In this document: piece after piece, positions 50,353-58,508 of the stretch
Position numbering within the stretch: position 1 is the stretch's first letter
How the letters are laid out: each line of letters begins with the position of its first letter
DNA from: JAJFJD01 sp965228425
Lineage (GTDB): Bacteria; Pseudomonadota; Alphaproteobacteria; UBA8366
DNA length: 64,000 nucleotides
Direction: 5' to 3'
Assembly (NCBI GenBank): GCA_965228425.1
Contig: OZ245815.1
Span: 4,402,001-4,466,000 of the forward strand
Program-made: the position numbers and the translations under genes
The notes under the pieces: generated by a model
The model's input: the letters and a program-made list of their open reading frames with translations, nothing else
Database searches by the model: none
Told to the model about the DNA's origin: nothing

Positions 50353-52110
50353 TCAGTCGGCAGCCTGATCTTCAACGGGGCGAGGAAGCCGGACGGTTAC
50401 GATGGTTCCGCACCCGGCAGGGGTGGTCACCGAGAGAAGGCCACCAAGATGCCGCGCCATCGCATCCGCGGCGGTAAGCCGAAGACCGATTCCATTCCAC
50501 CGTGCGTGATCCAACGGCTCATCGGCGCTACCGGGCCGATCGAAGGGGTTCATCAGGGATCCGACATCCGCCTCGCTGGGTCCGGGACCATTGTCCTCGA
50601 CAGCGATTTCAACGTAACCGTCGTGGTTCCGTCCCGAGACGCGGACCGTGCAATCCGGTGGCGCCAAGCGGCATGCATCGCCCAGGATATTCATGAAAAT
50701 CTGGCGGCATGTCCGCTCATCGGCATAGACCGGGCTCAGATCGTCCGGCAATTCCAGAACCAACGTCGGTCCGCTATTCGCCCCGTCGTCCCAAACGGCG
50801 GCGTTGCACTCCCGGATAATCGCAGTGATGTCGATGACGCTGGGCTCGACCGAGTACTTGCCAACGTCGATACGCGAAATGTCGAGGGCGTTGTTCACCA
50901 ACGCCAAGAGATGTTGCGCCGCATCCCGGATCGACTCTTTCTCTCGCCGGATGTCCCGCGACGCGTTCGGTTCATCGGACAATTGCTCTACAACGCCCAT
51001 GATGGCGGTCAGCGGGTCGCGCAGCTCATGGGTCAGGTTCGCCAAGAAAGTCGACTTGGCGCGGTTTTCTTCCGTCGCGCGGGTCAGCGCCGCTTCACGT
51101 TCCATCTCGTTCCGCTTCTGCGCCGTAACGTCGGCGTGGATGAGGACGGTGCCGCCATCGGCCGTTCGGCGTTCGGTAATCTGGACCCAGCGGCCGTCCG
51201 CTCGTTTGGATTCGCGCATACCGGGGTCGTTTCGATGCTGCTCCATCCGCGCCCGGATCCATTCTTCTTCGCGACCGATCGCATCCGGCACGGTCCCCGA
51301 GAAAACGAGATCGCGCAACCGGTCCTCGAACTTCATCCCCGGCTCGGTCAGGATATTGCACCATGGCATTTTGGTTCGCGTGGCGCTGTTGCAGAGGACG
51401 ATACGGTCCTCCGCATCGCAAAGGATAAAGCTTTCGGGTAGCGCTTCGATGGCGTCGAGCATGCGTTGATGTGCCTGCGAGGCCGTTTCTTCCGCGACTA
51501 CGGTCTCGGTAATATCGCGCGCCGTACCGCGATATCCCGTGAAAACGTCGTTCGGCCCGAAAACCGGGAACCCGCTGATGCTGACGTGGACGCGTCCGCC
51601 GTCATTCTTGTTCAGGCTACGGTACCCAATCACCTGACCGGCATCGTTGAAATCGGTATTGCCACTGACGCGATAGTGGTTTTCTTGTTGCGCCGGGGGC
51701 AAGAAGGAAAACCTGAAATCCCGAAACGGCCGATGCGCGAGAAGGTCCGCACGGTGCGCCGCCCAAGCAGAATCGGTTTCGGGATCGACGCCGGCCAATT
51801 CCCAATGCGTCATTCCCTCAATATTGTTTAGAAAATCGGCCGATCTCGCATTGTGGCGAATGTTCGATATGAGACGGAATTGATCGTTAGTTTCCCAAAT
51901 CCAATCGGAGCCGATTTGAGCAAGCTTGCGATAGGTGAGTTCGGACTCCCGGAGTTCATCGCGTTTCGGCGAAGCGCATGGCGCTTCAGCCGGCAGCATG
52001 CCGGCACCGGTGGCGTCGAAGTCCGGTGCCCGCGCCGCTCCGTTCGTGGAATTTGACTGAGTGCCAGACCGCGATCCAGCGGTTGAACCCGGCTTTTCCG
52101 ACTGAGCCAT
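50353..52110 (-). CDS. soluble PAS-domain sensor histidine kinase
   Basis: 585 residues, no membrane segment. A low-complexity N-terminus (1-48) precedes PAS domains at about 55-200 and 210-330, a HisKA H-box THELRDPLTAI with His361, and a HATPase domain. The N-box reads IFMNILGDACRLAP: the Asn that normally binds Mg-ATP is Asp478, while the earlier Asn474 is kept. G1 (DNGPG, 506-510) and G2 (NGIGLRLTA) are present. It has no receiver domain, and no response regulator gene is adjacent, so the partner is elsewhere. Either the kinase is active with the substitution or it is a degenerate sensor. Confidence 0.88.
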   Translation of the reverse strand: MAQSEKPGSTAGSRSGTQSNSTNGAARAPDFDATGAGMLPAEAPCASPKRDELRESELTYRKLAQIGSDWIWETNDQFRLISNIRHNARSADFLNNIEGMTHWELAGVDPETDSAWAAHRADLLAHRPFRDFRFSFLPPAQQENHYRVSGNTDFNDAGQVIGYRSLNKNDGGRVHVSISGFPVFGPNDVFTGYRGTARDITETVVAEETASQAHQRMLDAIEALPESFILCDAEDRIVLCNSATRTKMPWCNILTEPGMKFEDRLRDLVFSGTVPDAIGREEEWIRARMEQHRNDPGMRESKRADGRWVQITERRTADGGTVLIHADVTAQKRNEMEREAALTRATEENRAKSTFLANLTHELRDPLTAIMGVVEQLSDEPNASRDIRREKESIRDAAQHLLALVNNALDISRIDVGKYSVEPSVIDITAIIRECNAAVWDDGANSGPTLVLELPDDLSPVYADERTCRQIFMNILGDACRLAPPDCTVRVSGRNHDGYVEIAVEDNGPGPSEADVGSLMNPFDRPGSADEPLDHARWNGIGLRLTAADAMARHLGGLLSVTTPAGCGTIVTVRLPRPVEDQAAD

Positions 52111-52393
52111 GGTGTCCGTTCATAATGACTGATGGCCGGTGGTCCAGCCTACCCAGAGGGTGACGCCGGCAGGTTTAATTTCCGTTAATTCAACAAGTTA
52201 ATCCCGGTCGCCATTCGAACAGACAGTTTGATTTGGCTTGCTCGGATCAAAAACATGCGCGGTAAACTATTGAAAATAAATTGTTATTCTCATCGCGCTG
52301 GAGTCGAGTGGTACAGTAATACGCGCCGGCTGCGAATTACCGCATACCCCGCAATACCATTTCTGGTTTAATACGCCGCATAATTTCTATCCG
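52111..52393. other. AT-rich non-coding gap
   Basis: No convincing gene on either strand. It contains short dyads such as AATAA/TTATT and two GTTAAT repeats near the kinase start, and would hold the kinase promoter. Confidence 0.4.
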
Positions 52394-53011
52394 CTACTCG
52401 GCAAAATTCAAGTAGGTCCCGAGGATATATTTGGTGCCGGATACCGGCCGGACGCCGGTATGCGGGTACATCCAAAACGGCGGAAACATCAGCATGCGGC
52501 CCTTTTTCGGTTTCACCCCGTAACCGAGGTCGTTGAAGTAGGTCTCGCCGCCCTCGTCCACATCGGTCAAATACCAAAACAGGACCAGGAACCGCTTTGC
52601 GTGATCGAGACAATCGATATCCACATGCGGATGGAACTGATCGCCCGGACCGGGCTGGTAGCGCTTGATCCGGTAGTCCTCGAGCTTGGCGCGCGACGGG
52701 AACCAAATCTGACCCTCCTCGGCATATCGCTCGGAGTACTGGGTCGTCGACGGAAGCAATTGGCTAAGCACGTCGCCCCAATGATCGAGCGATTGAATGT
52801 TCAATTCCGTCCAACTGGACCGCGCATCGACATCGGCCGTCCCGAGCGGCACGCCGCCCGGGCCCGAATGATTTGCGGTATCTTCCTCGAAACGGCGCAC
52901 AATGTCGTCGCATAGGGCGTCGCTCAGCACCCCGTCATAGACGCGGACGAATTCACTTAAGTTTCTCTCCGCCAAAACGCCCTGCCGATACTGTTCCCTA
53001 GTGAAAACCAC
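52394..53011 (-). CDS. 2OG-Fe(II) oxygenase (prolyl 4-hydroxylase-like)
   Basis: 205 residues, double-stranded beta helix. Iron ligands are His129 and Asp131 (HPHVDID) and His184 (YPHTGVRPVSG); Lys194 (SGTKYILG) is placed to bind 2-oxoglutarate. Intervening LVLFWYLTDVDEGGETYF and KPKKGRMLMFPPFW are typical of P4H-type proteins. No signal peptide. The substrate could be a protein, peptide or small molecule. It lies upstream of the histidine kinase gene on the same strand, separated by 283 bp of AT-richer DNA in which I see no gene. Confidence 0.88.
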   Translation of the reverse strand: MVFTREQYRQGVLAERNLSEFVRVYDGVLSDALCDDIVRRFEEDTANHSGPGGVPLGTADVDARSSWTELNIQSLDHWGDVLSQLLPSTTQYSERYAEEGQIWFPSRAKLEDYRIKRYQPGPGDQFHPHVDIDCLDHAKRFLVLFWYLTDVDEGGETYFNDLGYGVKPKKGRMLMFPPFWMYPHTGVRPVSGTKYILGTYLNFAE

Positions 53012-53152
53012 GGTGCCGCGATCCTAACTCTATAATTACCGCATCACCAGGGGCCGGACTTCCGCGAAGCAACACACCGTCGGATTCGTACCGGCAATAT
53101 TCGCAAAAACGGAAGATTTTGCCTCGATCAATTCCAAATCTGAGCTGAAATA

Positions 53153-53176
53153 AAGTAATACGTTGTCATATTACTT
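53153..53176. promoter_or_regulatory. Inverted repeat upstream of a small gene
   Basis: AAGTAATA and TATTACTT are perfect 8-bp arms around an 8-bp spacer. They lie in the 219-bp divergent gap between the oxygenase gene and the 51-codon gene, 54 bp before the latter's ATG. Candidate operator. Confidence 0.45.
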
Positions 53177-53230
53177 AAATATACTTCAGCTATTGTTGTT
53201 GTTATTTCTGGATCGGTGGAGTCCAGGCTT

Positions 53231-53386
53231 ATGGTGCATATGGAAGGCAGACTTGAAGACCGGCTTATCGGTGTCGCCGAACAGCTTCGGGCGATCGCCG
53301 ACGAGGCTCGGTCGCAGGACGCAGCGGTATTCTTGGAATCGACCGCCGAACTGGTCGAAAAATTCGCGCGAAAATCGGGCGAATGA
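53231..53386 (+). CDS. small helical protein (51 aa)
   Basis: ATG 53231 follows GGAG at a 9-bp spacing. The product is acidic and forms two amphipathic helices: LEDRLIGVAEQLRAIADEA and AAVFLESTAELVEKFARKS. Heptad-like leucine/valine spacing suggests a helical hairpin that dimerises. Third-position GC is strong in this frame, whereas the overlapping frame from 53163 gives a low-complexity, Trp/Arg-rich peptide, so this is the likely coding frame. I recognise no named family. It ends 23 bp before the convergent CoA transferase. Confidence 0.55.
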   Translation: MVHMEGRLEDRLIGVAEQLRAIADEARSQDAAVFLESTAELVEKFARKSGE

Positions 53387-53409
53387 CGCGGCTCGACCCT
53401 CCTGATTGC

Positions 53410-54585
53410 TTAGCCGGCAATCACACCCCGATCGGCGAAGGCCGTGATTTCCGGATCGGCGTACCCATGGGCGCTGAGGATTTCGCGCGTGTGCTGACCG
53501 ATGCCGGGCGCCCGGGCGAGCGGTGCGCCATCCGCCAGCACCTGTAACCCCGGCACGTTCGGGACGGGAATACGCCCCATGCCCGGATGCTCCAACCACG
53601 AAATCAATCCGGTCGCTTCGACCTGCGGGTGTTTGAGGAAGTCGGCAAACTCGTTGACCCGCTCGTGCATGATGCGCGCCTCGGCAAGACCGGCGCAGAG
53701 CGTATCGCTGTCGATCTTGCCGCATGCCTCGTTCAGCAGAGGTACCAGAGCGGCCTCGTTCTCGATCCGCGCTGCGTTGTCGGCGAACCGCGGGTCCTCG
53801 GCCAAGGCCGGTTCGCCGATGATCTCGCAAAGGGCGGGAAACTCCTCTTCTTTATAAACCAGAATGAGCACCCATCCATCTTTCGTCGGAAAAAGGGCCG
53901 ACGGCACGCGGCCCGGCACCATCTTGCCGCCGTCCATATAGTTCAGCAGCATGCGGATCGATTGGAAGCACCCGGCGGCCTGCATCAAATTCGCCTGGAT
54001 GTGCCGTCCCTTCCGCGCGTCACGACGCGCATAGAGCGAGACCGCAACGGCCTGGAACGCATAGAGCGCCGTCGCCATGTCGCACACGATTACGCCGAAC
54101 CGCTGTGGCACGCCGGTCGGCCCCTTGTTCACCGACATCAGGCCGGTAAAGGCCTGCAGCACCGGGTCCATTGCCGGCCGGTCGCGCATCGGACCGTCCT
54201 GCCCGAAACCGGAGATGGAGAGATAGAGGATGTCGGGGTTCGCGTCCGAAACCGCCTCGTAGCTGACGCCCAGCCGCGCCGCGACGCCCGGGCGGAACCC
54301 TTCGATGAACAGGTCCGCATCCTGCAACAAGCGATGCACGATATCTTTGCCGTCCTGCGTTTTCATGTCGAGCGCGATGCTGCGTTTCCCGAGATTCGCC
54401 GGAACCGAATAGGCGGAATGGCCGTCGTAGCTTCGGGAAATACGGCGGCCCCAATCACCTTCATGGGGCTCCACCTTTATGACATCCGCGCCGTATTGCG
54501 CCATCAACATGCCGGTATACGGCCCGGCAACGCCCTGGCTCAGGTCGACCACCTTCAGGCCCTTATACGGAGCGTCGTAACCCAT
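53410..54585 (-). CDS. class III CoA-transferase (CaiB/BaiF family)
   Basis: 391 residues. LKVVDLSQGVAGPYTGMLMAQYGADVIKVEPHEGD is the N-terminal signature; SIALDMKTQDG and FIEGFRPGVAARLG follow. Counting from ATG 54585, the catalytic Asp is residue 169 (VIVCDMATALYAF), the same number as in formyl-CoA transferase. It moves CoA between carboxylic acids, so an acyl-CoA for the divergent dehydrogenases is a likely product. ATG 54585 is chosen because GGAG lies six bases upstream. The gap to the dehydrogenase genes holds three operator-like repeats. Confidence 0.9.
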   Translation of the reverse strand: MGYDAPYKGLKVVDLSQGVAGPYTGMLMAQYGADVIKVEPHEGDWGRRISRSYDGHSAYSVPANLGKRSIALDMKTQDGKDIVHRLLQDADLFIEGFRPGVAARLGVSYEAVSDANPDILYLSISGFGQDGPMRDRPAMDPVLQAFTGLMSVNKGPTGVPQRFGVIVCDMATALYAFQAVAVSLYARRDARKGRHIQANLMQAAGCFQSIRMLLNYMDGGKMVPGRVPSALFPTKDGWVLILVYKEEEFPALCEIIGEPALAEDPRFADNAARIENEAALVPLLNEACGKIDSDTLCAGLAEARIMHERVNEFADFLKHPQVEATGLISWLEHPGMGRIPVPNVPGLQVLADGAPLARAPGIGQHTREILSAHGYADPEITAFADRGVIAG

Positions 54586-54689
54586 CGGCATCTCCAAACT
54601 TTATGAAACTCGGCGGCGGGTTCTGCACGATGCCCGGCTCTCTGATAGACTGTCCCGACAACTTGTAGCATGAGCGAAAAGACGGCAAG

Positions 54690-54794
54690 CCGCCGCTCTG
54701 CTTGATACGAACAGCGGAACACCGCCGTTTTGCTTCATACGAACTGCGGAACACCGCCGTTCTGTTTAATTCGAACAACGGAAATCCGTTGTTC
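54690..54794. repeat. Three-and-a-half tandem 32-bp units forming triple palindromic operators
   Basis: Units start at 54690, 54722, 54754 and (partial) 54786 with CCGCCG or CCGTTG. Each contains a 22-bp dyad at 54709-54730, 54741-54762 and 54773-54794, of plan GAAC-N-NCGG-N4-CCG-NN-GTTY. The third is perfect: GAACAACGGA, AA, TCCGTTGTTC. The last site ends 15 bp before the dehydrogenase start codon. The exact 32-bp period places the sites on one DNA face about three turns apart. Confidence 0.85.
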
Positions 54795-54809
54795 TGTGGG
54801 AGAAGAATC

Positions 54810-56006
54810 GTGGATCTGACATTCTCGGAACAGGATCGGGCTTTCCAGCAAGAAGTTCGGGATTTCATCCCCGACGGCCTGCCGGCCGACATTCAGGAAA
54901 AGATGAAGATGGGTCTCAAGATGCGGCGCGAGGACTACGTCCGCTGGATGCGGATTCTCGCGGGCAAGGGATGGCTCGTCCCGGAATGGCCGGAAGAGTA
55001 TGGCGGCTCCCCGCTGACACCGGTCCAGCGCTACATCCTGACCGAGGAATTGACTCGGGCCTACGCCCCGTTGCTGATCAACCAAGGGGTCCGCATGGTC
55101 GGACCGGTCATCTATTCGTTCGGCACCGACGAGCAGAAGGAGAAATACCTCCCGCGGATCATCAACAGCGACGACATCTGGTGCCAAGGGTATTCGGAGC
55201 CCGGATCGGGATCGGACCTCGCCTCGCTGCAGACCCGGGCGGTCCGCGATGGCGACCACTACATCGTCAACGGCACCAAGACCTGGACCTCGCATGCGCA
55301 TTTCGCCGACCGCATGTTCTGCCTCTGCCGTACCGACCCCGATGTCAAATTTCAGGAGGGCATTTCCTTCCTGCTGATCGACATGGACCAACCAGGGGTC
55401 GAGGTAAAGCCGATCATCATGATGGAAGGCACCCATCACGTGAACACGGTCTACCTGACCGACGTTAAAGTGCCGGTCGAAGACCTTGTCGGCGAGGAGA
55501 ATAAGGGCTGGACCTACGCCAAATTCCTGCTGAGCCACGAGCGCATCGGCATCGCCAAGATCGGCTATTCGAAAGCGCAGCTCGGCAAACTGAAGGAGAT
55601 CGCGGCGTTGCAACCGTCCGGCGGCGGCCGCCTGATCGACGATATGGATTTCGCGAGCAAGATCGCGCAATTGGAAATCGACCTGGACTCGCTGCAACAC
55701 ACGGAACTGCGCGCGGTCATGGCGACGGCGCGCGGCGACGCACCCGGCCCCGAAGCCAGCGTGCTGAAGATCAAGGGAACCGAAGTCGCCCAGTCGATCT
55801 CAAACCTGCTGATGCAGGCGGTCGACTATTACAGCGCGCCGTTCATCCCGGAAGCGATGGAAGCCGGCTGGAACGAAGCGCCGGTCGGTCCCGACTATTC
55901 GGCGTCCCTCGGCGCGAATTATTTCTCCACCCGCAAGGCGTCTATCGTCGGCGGGACCAACGAAATCCAACGCAATATTATCGCGAAGGGCGTGCTCGGC
56001 ATGTAG
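54810..56006 (+). CDS. acyl-CoA dehydrogenase, large-subunit type (copy 1)
   Basis: 398 residues. N-terminal DLTFSEQDRAFQQEVRDFIPDGLPADI; FAD/substrate region WCQGYSEPGSGSDLASLQTRAVRDGDHYIVNGTKTWT; C-terminus VGGTNEIQRNIIAKGVLG. In the C-terminal motif Gly stands where MCAD-type enzymes have catalytic Glu, as in the large subunits of heteromeric pimeloyl-CoA-type dehydrogenases. A partner subunit is therefore expected and is encoded at 57375. Start GTG 54810 follows GGGAGAAG; the open frame to 54702 runs through the operator repeats and is not used. Confidence 0.9.
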   Translation: MDLTFSEQDRAFQQEVRDFIPDGLPADIQEKMKMGLKMRREDYVRWMRILAGKGWLVPEWPEEYGGSPLTPVQRYILTEELTRAYAPLLINQGVRMVGPVIYSFGTDEQKEKYLPRIINSDDIWCQGYSEPGSGSDLASLQTRAVRDGDHYIVNGTKTWTSHAHFADRMFCLCRTDPDVKFQEGISFLLIDMDQPGVEVKPIIMMEGTHHVNTVYLTDVKVPVEDLVGEENKGWTYAKFLLSHERIGIAKIGYSKAQLGKLKEIAALQPSGGGRLIDDMDFASKIAQLEIDLDSLQHTELRAVMATARGDAPGPEASVLKIKGTEVAQSISNLLMQAVDYYSAPFIPEAMEAGWNEAPVGPDYSASLGANYFSTRKASIVGGTNEIQRNIIAKGVLGM

Positions 56007-56063
56007 ACCATAGGCAGGAAAATTACGCCTGCCCGGCAATCCAGGATTGCACCGCGCGATCTC

Positions 56064-56093
56064 TTGACGACACCGCACAAGCATGGGCGATAT
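56064..56093 (+). promoter_or_regulatory. Possible internal promoter before the second dehydrogenase
   Basis: TTGACG (56064-56069), 18-bp spacer, CGATAT (56088-56093), about 70 bp before the ATG. A GGCAGG/CCTGCC dyad (56013-56033) just after the first dehydrogenase stop may separate the two messages. Confidence 0.35.
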
Positions 56094-56159
56094 AGGGGTT
56101 GTCGCACAGAAATCCCGCCCTACGGCGCACCATCAGACCCTGCTTGAGGAGACCCCCCT

Positions 56160-57356
56160 ATGGACCTCCAATTTTCGGACACCGACCTCGAATTCCAGCA
56201 GACGGTCCGGAAGTTCCTAGAAGAGAATCTGCCGACCGATATCCGCGAAAAAGTGAAAGGCGGACTAGCGCTGGGCAAGGATGACTACGTCCGGTGGCAG
56301 ACGATCCTGTACAAGCAAGGCTGGCTCGCGCCGGAATGGCCGAAGGAACACGGCGGCACCGACTGGAGCCCGGTCCAGCGCTACATCTTCAACGAGGAAT
56401 CGGCCCGCGCCTACGCGCCGCGGCTGATCGCCTTCGGGCTCAAGATGGTCGGACCGGTGATCTACACATTCGGCAGCGACGAGCAGAAGCAGAAATACCT
56501 CCCTCGGATTCTGAACCAGGAGGACTTCTGGTGTCAGGGATATTCGGAGCCCGGCGCCGGCTCGGACCTCGCCTCGCTGCAGACTCGCGCGGTGCGCGAC
56601 GGCGACCACTACATCGTCAACGGCACGAAGACCTGGACGACGATGGCGCAACACGCGGACATGATGTTCTGCCTATGCCGCACCGACCCCGACGTGAAAT
56701 TCCAGGAAGGCATTTCCTTCCTGCTGATCGACATGCACCAGCCGGGGATCGAGGTGAGCCCGATCCGCACGCTGGACGGTGGCCAGGAAATCAACACGGT
56801 GTTCTTGACCGACGTGAAGGTTCCGGTCGCAGACCGGGTCGGCGAAGAGAACAAAGGCTGGACCTACGCCAAATTCCTGTTGGGCCATGAACGGTCGGGT
56901 ATCGCCCGGATCGGCGCGTCCAAGGCGCAACTTGCCAAGCTGCTGGAGATCGCGGCCAAGGAACGCTGCGGTGACGGCCTGTTGATCGACGACGATGACT
57001 TCAAGCGCGACGTCGCCCAGGTCGAGATCGACTTGCACACGCTCGAATACACCGAATTGCGGGCGTTGATGTCGGCGGCAAAGGGCCAGTCCCCGGGTCC
57101 GGAAGCGAATGTCCTGAAAATCCGCGGCACCGAACTGCAACAGCGCATCGCACAGTTGTTGATGCAGACGCTGGGCTATTACGCGATGCCTTTCGTGCCC
57201 GAAGCCAAGGAATACGGCTACAACGAGGAACCGATCGGCCCCGACTACGCCGCCCCGCTGGCCTCGCATTATTTCAACATCCGCAAGGCGTCGATCTACG
57301 GCGGATCGAACGAGATTCAACGCAACATCATTGCCAAGATGGTTCTTGGCCTCTGA
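56160..57356 (+). CDS. acyl-CoA dehydrogenase, large-subunit type (copy 2)
   Basis: 398 residues, the same length as copy 1 and clearly its paralog along the whole protein (WCQGYSEPGAGSDLASLQTRAVRDGDHYIVNGTKTWTT, FLLGHERSGIARIGASKAQL, IYGGSNEIQRNIIAKMVLGL). The catalytic-Glu position in the C-terminal motif is again Gly. Differences cluster in the middle, for example EVSPIRTLDGGQEIN against EVKPIIMMEGTHHVN, and near the active-site cavity, suggesting different acyl chains. GAGGAGA precedes the ATG. The small-subunit gene follows after 18 bp, making these two the tighter pair. Confidence 0.91.
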   Translation: MDLQFSDTDLEFQQTVRKFLEENLPTDIREKVKGGLALGKDDYVRWQTILYKQGWLAPEWPKEHGGTDWSPVQRYIFNEESARAYAPRLIAFGLKMVGPVIYTFGSDEQKQKYLPRILNQEDFWCQGYSEPGAGSDLASLQTRAVRDGDHYIVNGTKTWTTMAQHADMMFCLCRTDPDVKFQEGISFLLIDMHQPGIEVSPIRTLDGGQEINTVFLTDVKVPVADRVGEENKGWTYAKFLLGHERSGIARIGASKAQLAKLLEIAAKERCGDGLLIDDDDFKRDVAQVEIDLHTLEYTELRALMSAAKGQSPGPEANVLKIRGTELQQRIAQLLMQTLGYYAMPFVPEAKEYGYNEEPIGPDYAAPLASHYFNIRKASIYGGSNEIQRNIIAKMVLGL

Positions 57357-57374
57357 GGGGACGCACGACAGATC

Positions 57375-58505
57375 ATGGATTTCTCACTCAACGAAGAACA
57401 ACAACTGTTGAAAGACAGCGTCGACCGTTTCGTCCGCGAAAATTATGAACTGAGCCAACGGCGGGAGCTGGTGGCGAGCAAGGACGGCTTCAGCCGCGAC
57501 CATTGGGCGACCATGGCCGAACTCGGATGGCTGGGCGCGACACTGCCCGAGGAATACGGCGGCATCGGCGGTGGCCCCGTCGAGGCCATGGTGCTGATGG
57601 AAGGGTTCGGGCGCGGCCTCGTCGTCGAGCCCTATTACGCGACCGCCGTAATGGGCGGAAACCTGATCCTGCAGGGCGGCAGCGACGAGCAGAAATCGGC
57701 GCTCCTCCCCGACCTCGCCGAAGGCAAACTGATGCTCGCCTTTGGCTATGCGGAGCGCCAGGCGCGCTACGACCTGTTCGACGTGGAAAGCACGGCAAAG
57801 AAAAGCGGCAGCGGCTATATCCTGAACGGCCACAAGGGCGTCGTGATTCACGGCGGCTCGGCGGACAAGATCATCGTCTCCGCGCGAACCGGCGGCGCCG
57901 CCCGCGACACGGACGGCATCACGCTGTTCATCGTCGACGCCGACGCCAACGGCGTATCCGTGCGCGACTACCAGACCATCGACGGATTGCGCGCCGCCGA
58001 AGTCGGCCTCGAGAATGTCGAGGTCGGCGGCGATGCGGTGCTCGGCGAGGTCGACGGCGGCCTTGCGCTGATGAACGACGTGGCGCGCCGCAGCATGGCG
58101 GCGCTGTCGGCGGAAGCGGTCGGCATAATGGACACGATGCAGGCCCTGACCAACGACTACTTGCAGACGCGCGAACAGTTCGGCCGCCCGATCGGCAAGT
58201 TTCAGGTGCTGCAGCACCGCATGGTCGACATCCTGATCGGATGCGAGGAGTCCCGCTCCAGCATGCTGGTCGCGACCCTGCGCCTGGACGACGAGGATGA
58301 GGCCCGGCGCGAAAAAGCAGTGTCGGCAGCCAAGGTCAAGATCGGCCAATCCGGCAAGTTCATCGGTGAAAATTCGATCCAGCTGCACGGCGGCATGGGC
58401 ATGACCGACGAAATGCAGATCGGCCATTACTTCAAGCGCCTCGCCATGATCGACGTGATGTTCGGCGACCACAACTACCACCTGAAGCGCTACGTGACGC
58501 TGTAG
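57375..58505 (+). CDS. acyl-CoA dehydrogenase, small-subunit type
   Basis: 376 residues. MDFSLNEEQQLLKDSVDRFVRENYELSQRRELV at the N-terminus, LGWLGATLPEEYGGIGGGPVEAMVLMEGFGRGLVVEPYYATAV, and IQLHGGMGMTDEMQIGHYFKRLAMIDVMFGDHNYHLKRY at the end. This is the PimD-like partner of heteromeric acyl-CoA dehydrogenases. It is expected to bind FAD at the shared interface with the large subunit. Electrons would go to ETF. With two large-subunit genes and one small, it may serve both. It ends 3 bp before the convergent PrpF-like gene. Confidence 0.9.
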   Translation: MDFSLNEEQQLLKDSVDRFVRENYELSQRRELVASKDGFSRDHWATMAELGWLGATLPEEYGGIGGGPVEAMVLMEGFGRGLVVEPYYATAVMGGNLILQGGSDEQKSALLPDLAEGKLMLAFGYAERQARYDLFDVESTAKKSGSGYILNGHKGVVIHGGSADKIIVSARTGGAARDTDGITLFIVDADANGVSVRDYQTIDGLRAAEVGLENVEVGGDAVLGEVDGGLALMNDVARRSMAALSAEAVGIMDTMQALTNDYLQTREQFGRPIGKFQVLQHRMVDILIGCEESRSSMLVATLRLDDEDEARREKAVSAAKVKIGQSGKFIGENSIQLHGGMGMTDEMQIGHYFKRLAMIDVMFGDHNYHLKRYVTL

Positions 58506-58508
58506 AGC

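Noticed and set aside
53163..53405. 80-codon plus-strand frame before the CoA transferase
   Set aside because: It lacks a Shine-Dalgarno and is low-complexity; the overlapping 51-codon frame from 53231 has a good one and a sensible product.
53410..54585. CoA transferase thought to lack its catalytic Asp because GRHIQANLMQ has Gln in place of a frequent Asp
   Set aside because: The catalytic Asp of the family is the one in VCDMATALYA, which is present as residue 169 from the chosen start.
54690..54794. CRISPR-like array
   Set aside because: The units are similar along their whole 32 bp, with no unique spacers and no cas genes; palindromic operators explain them better.
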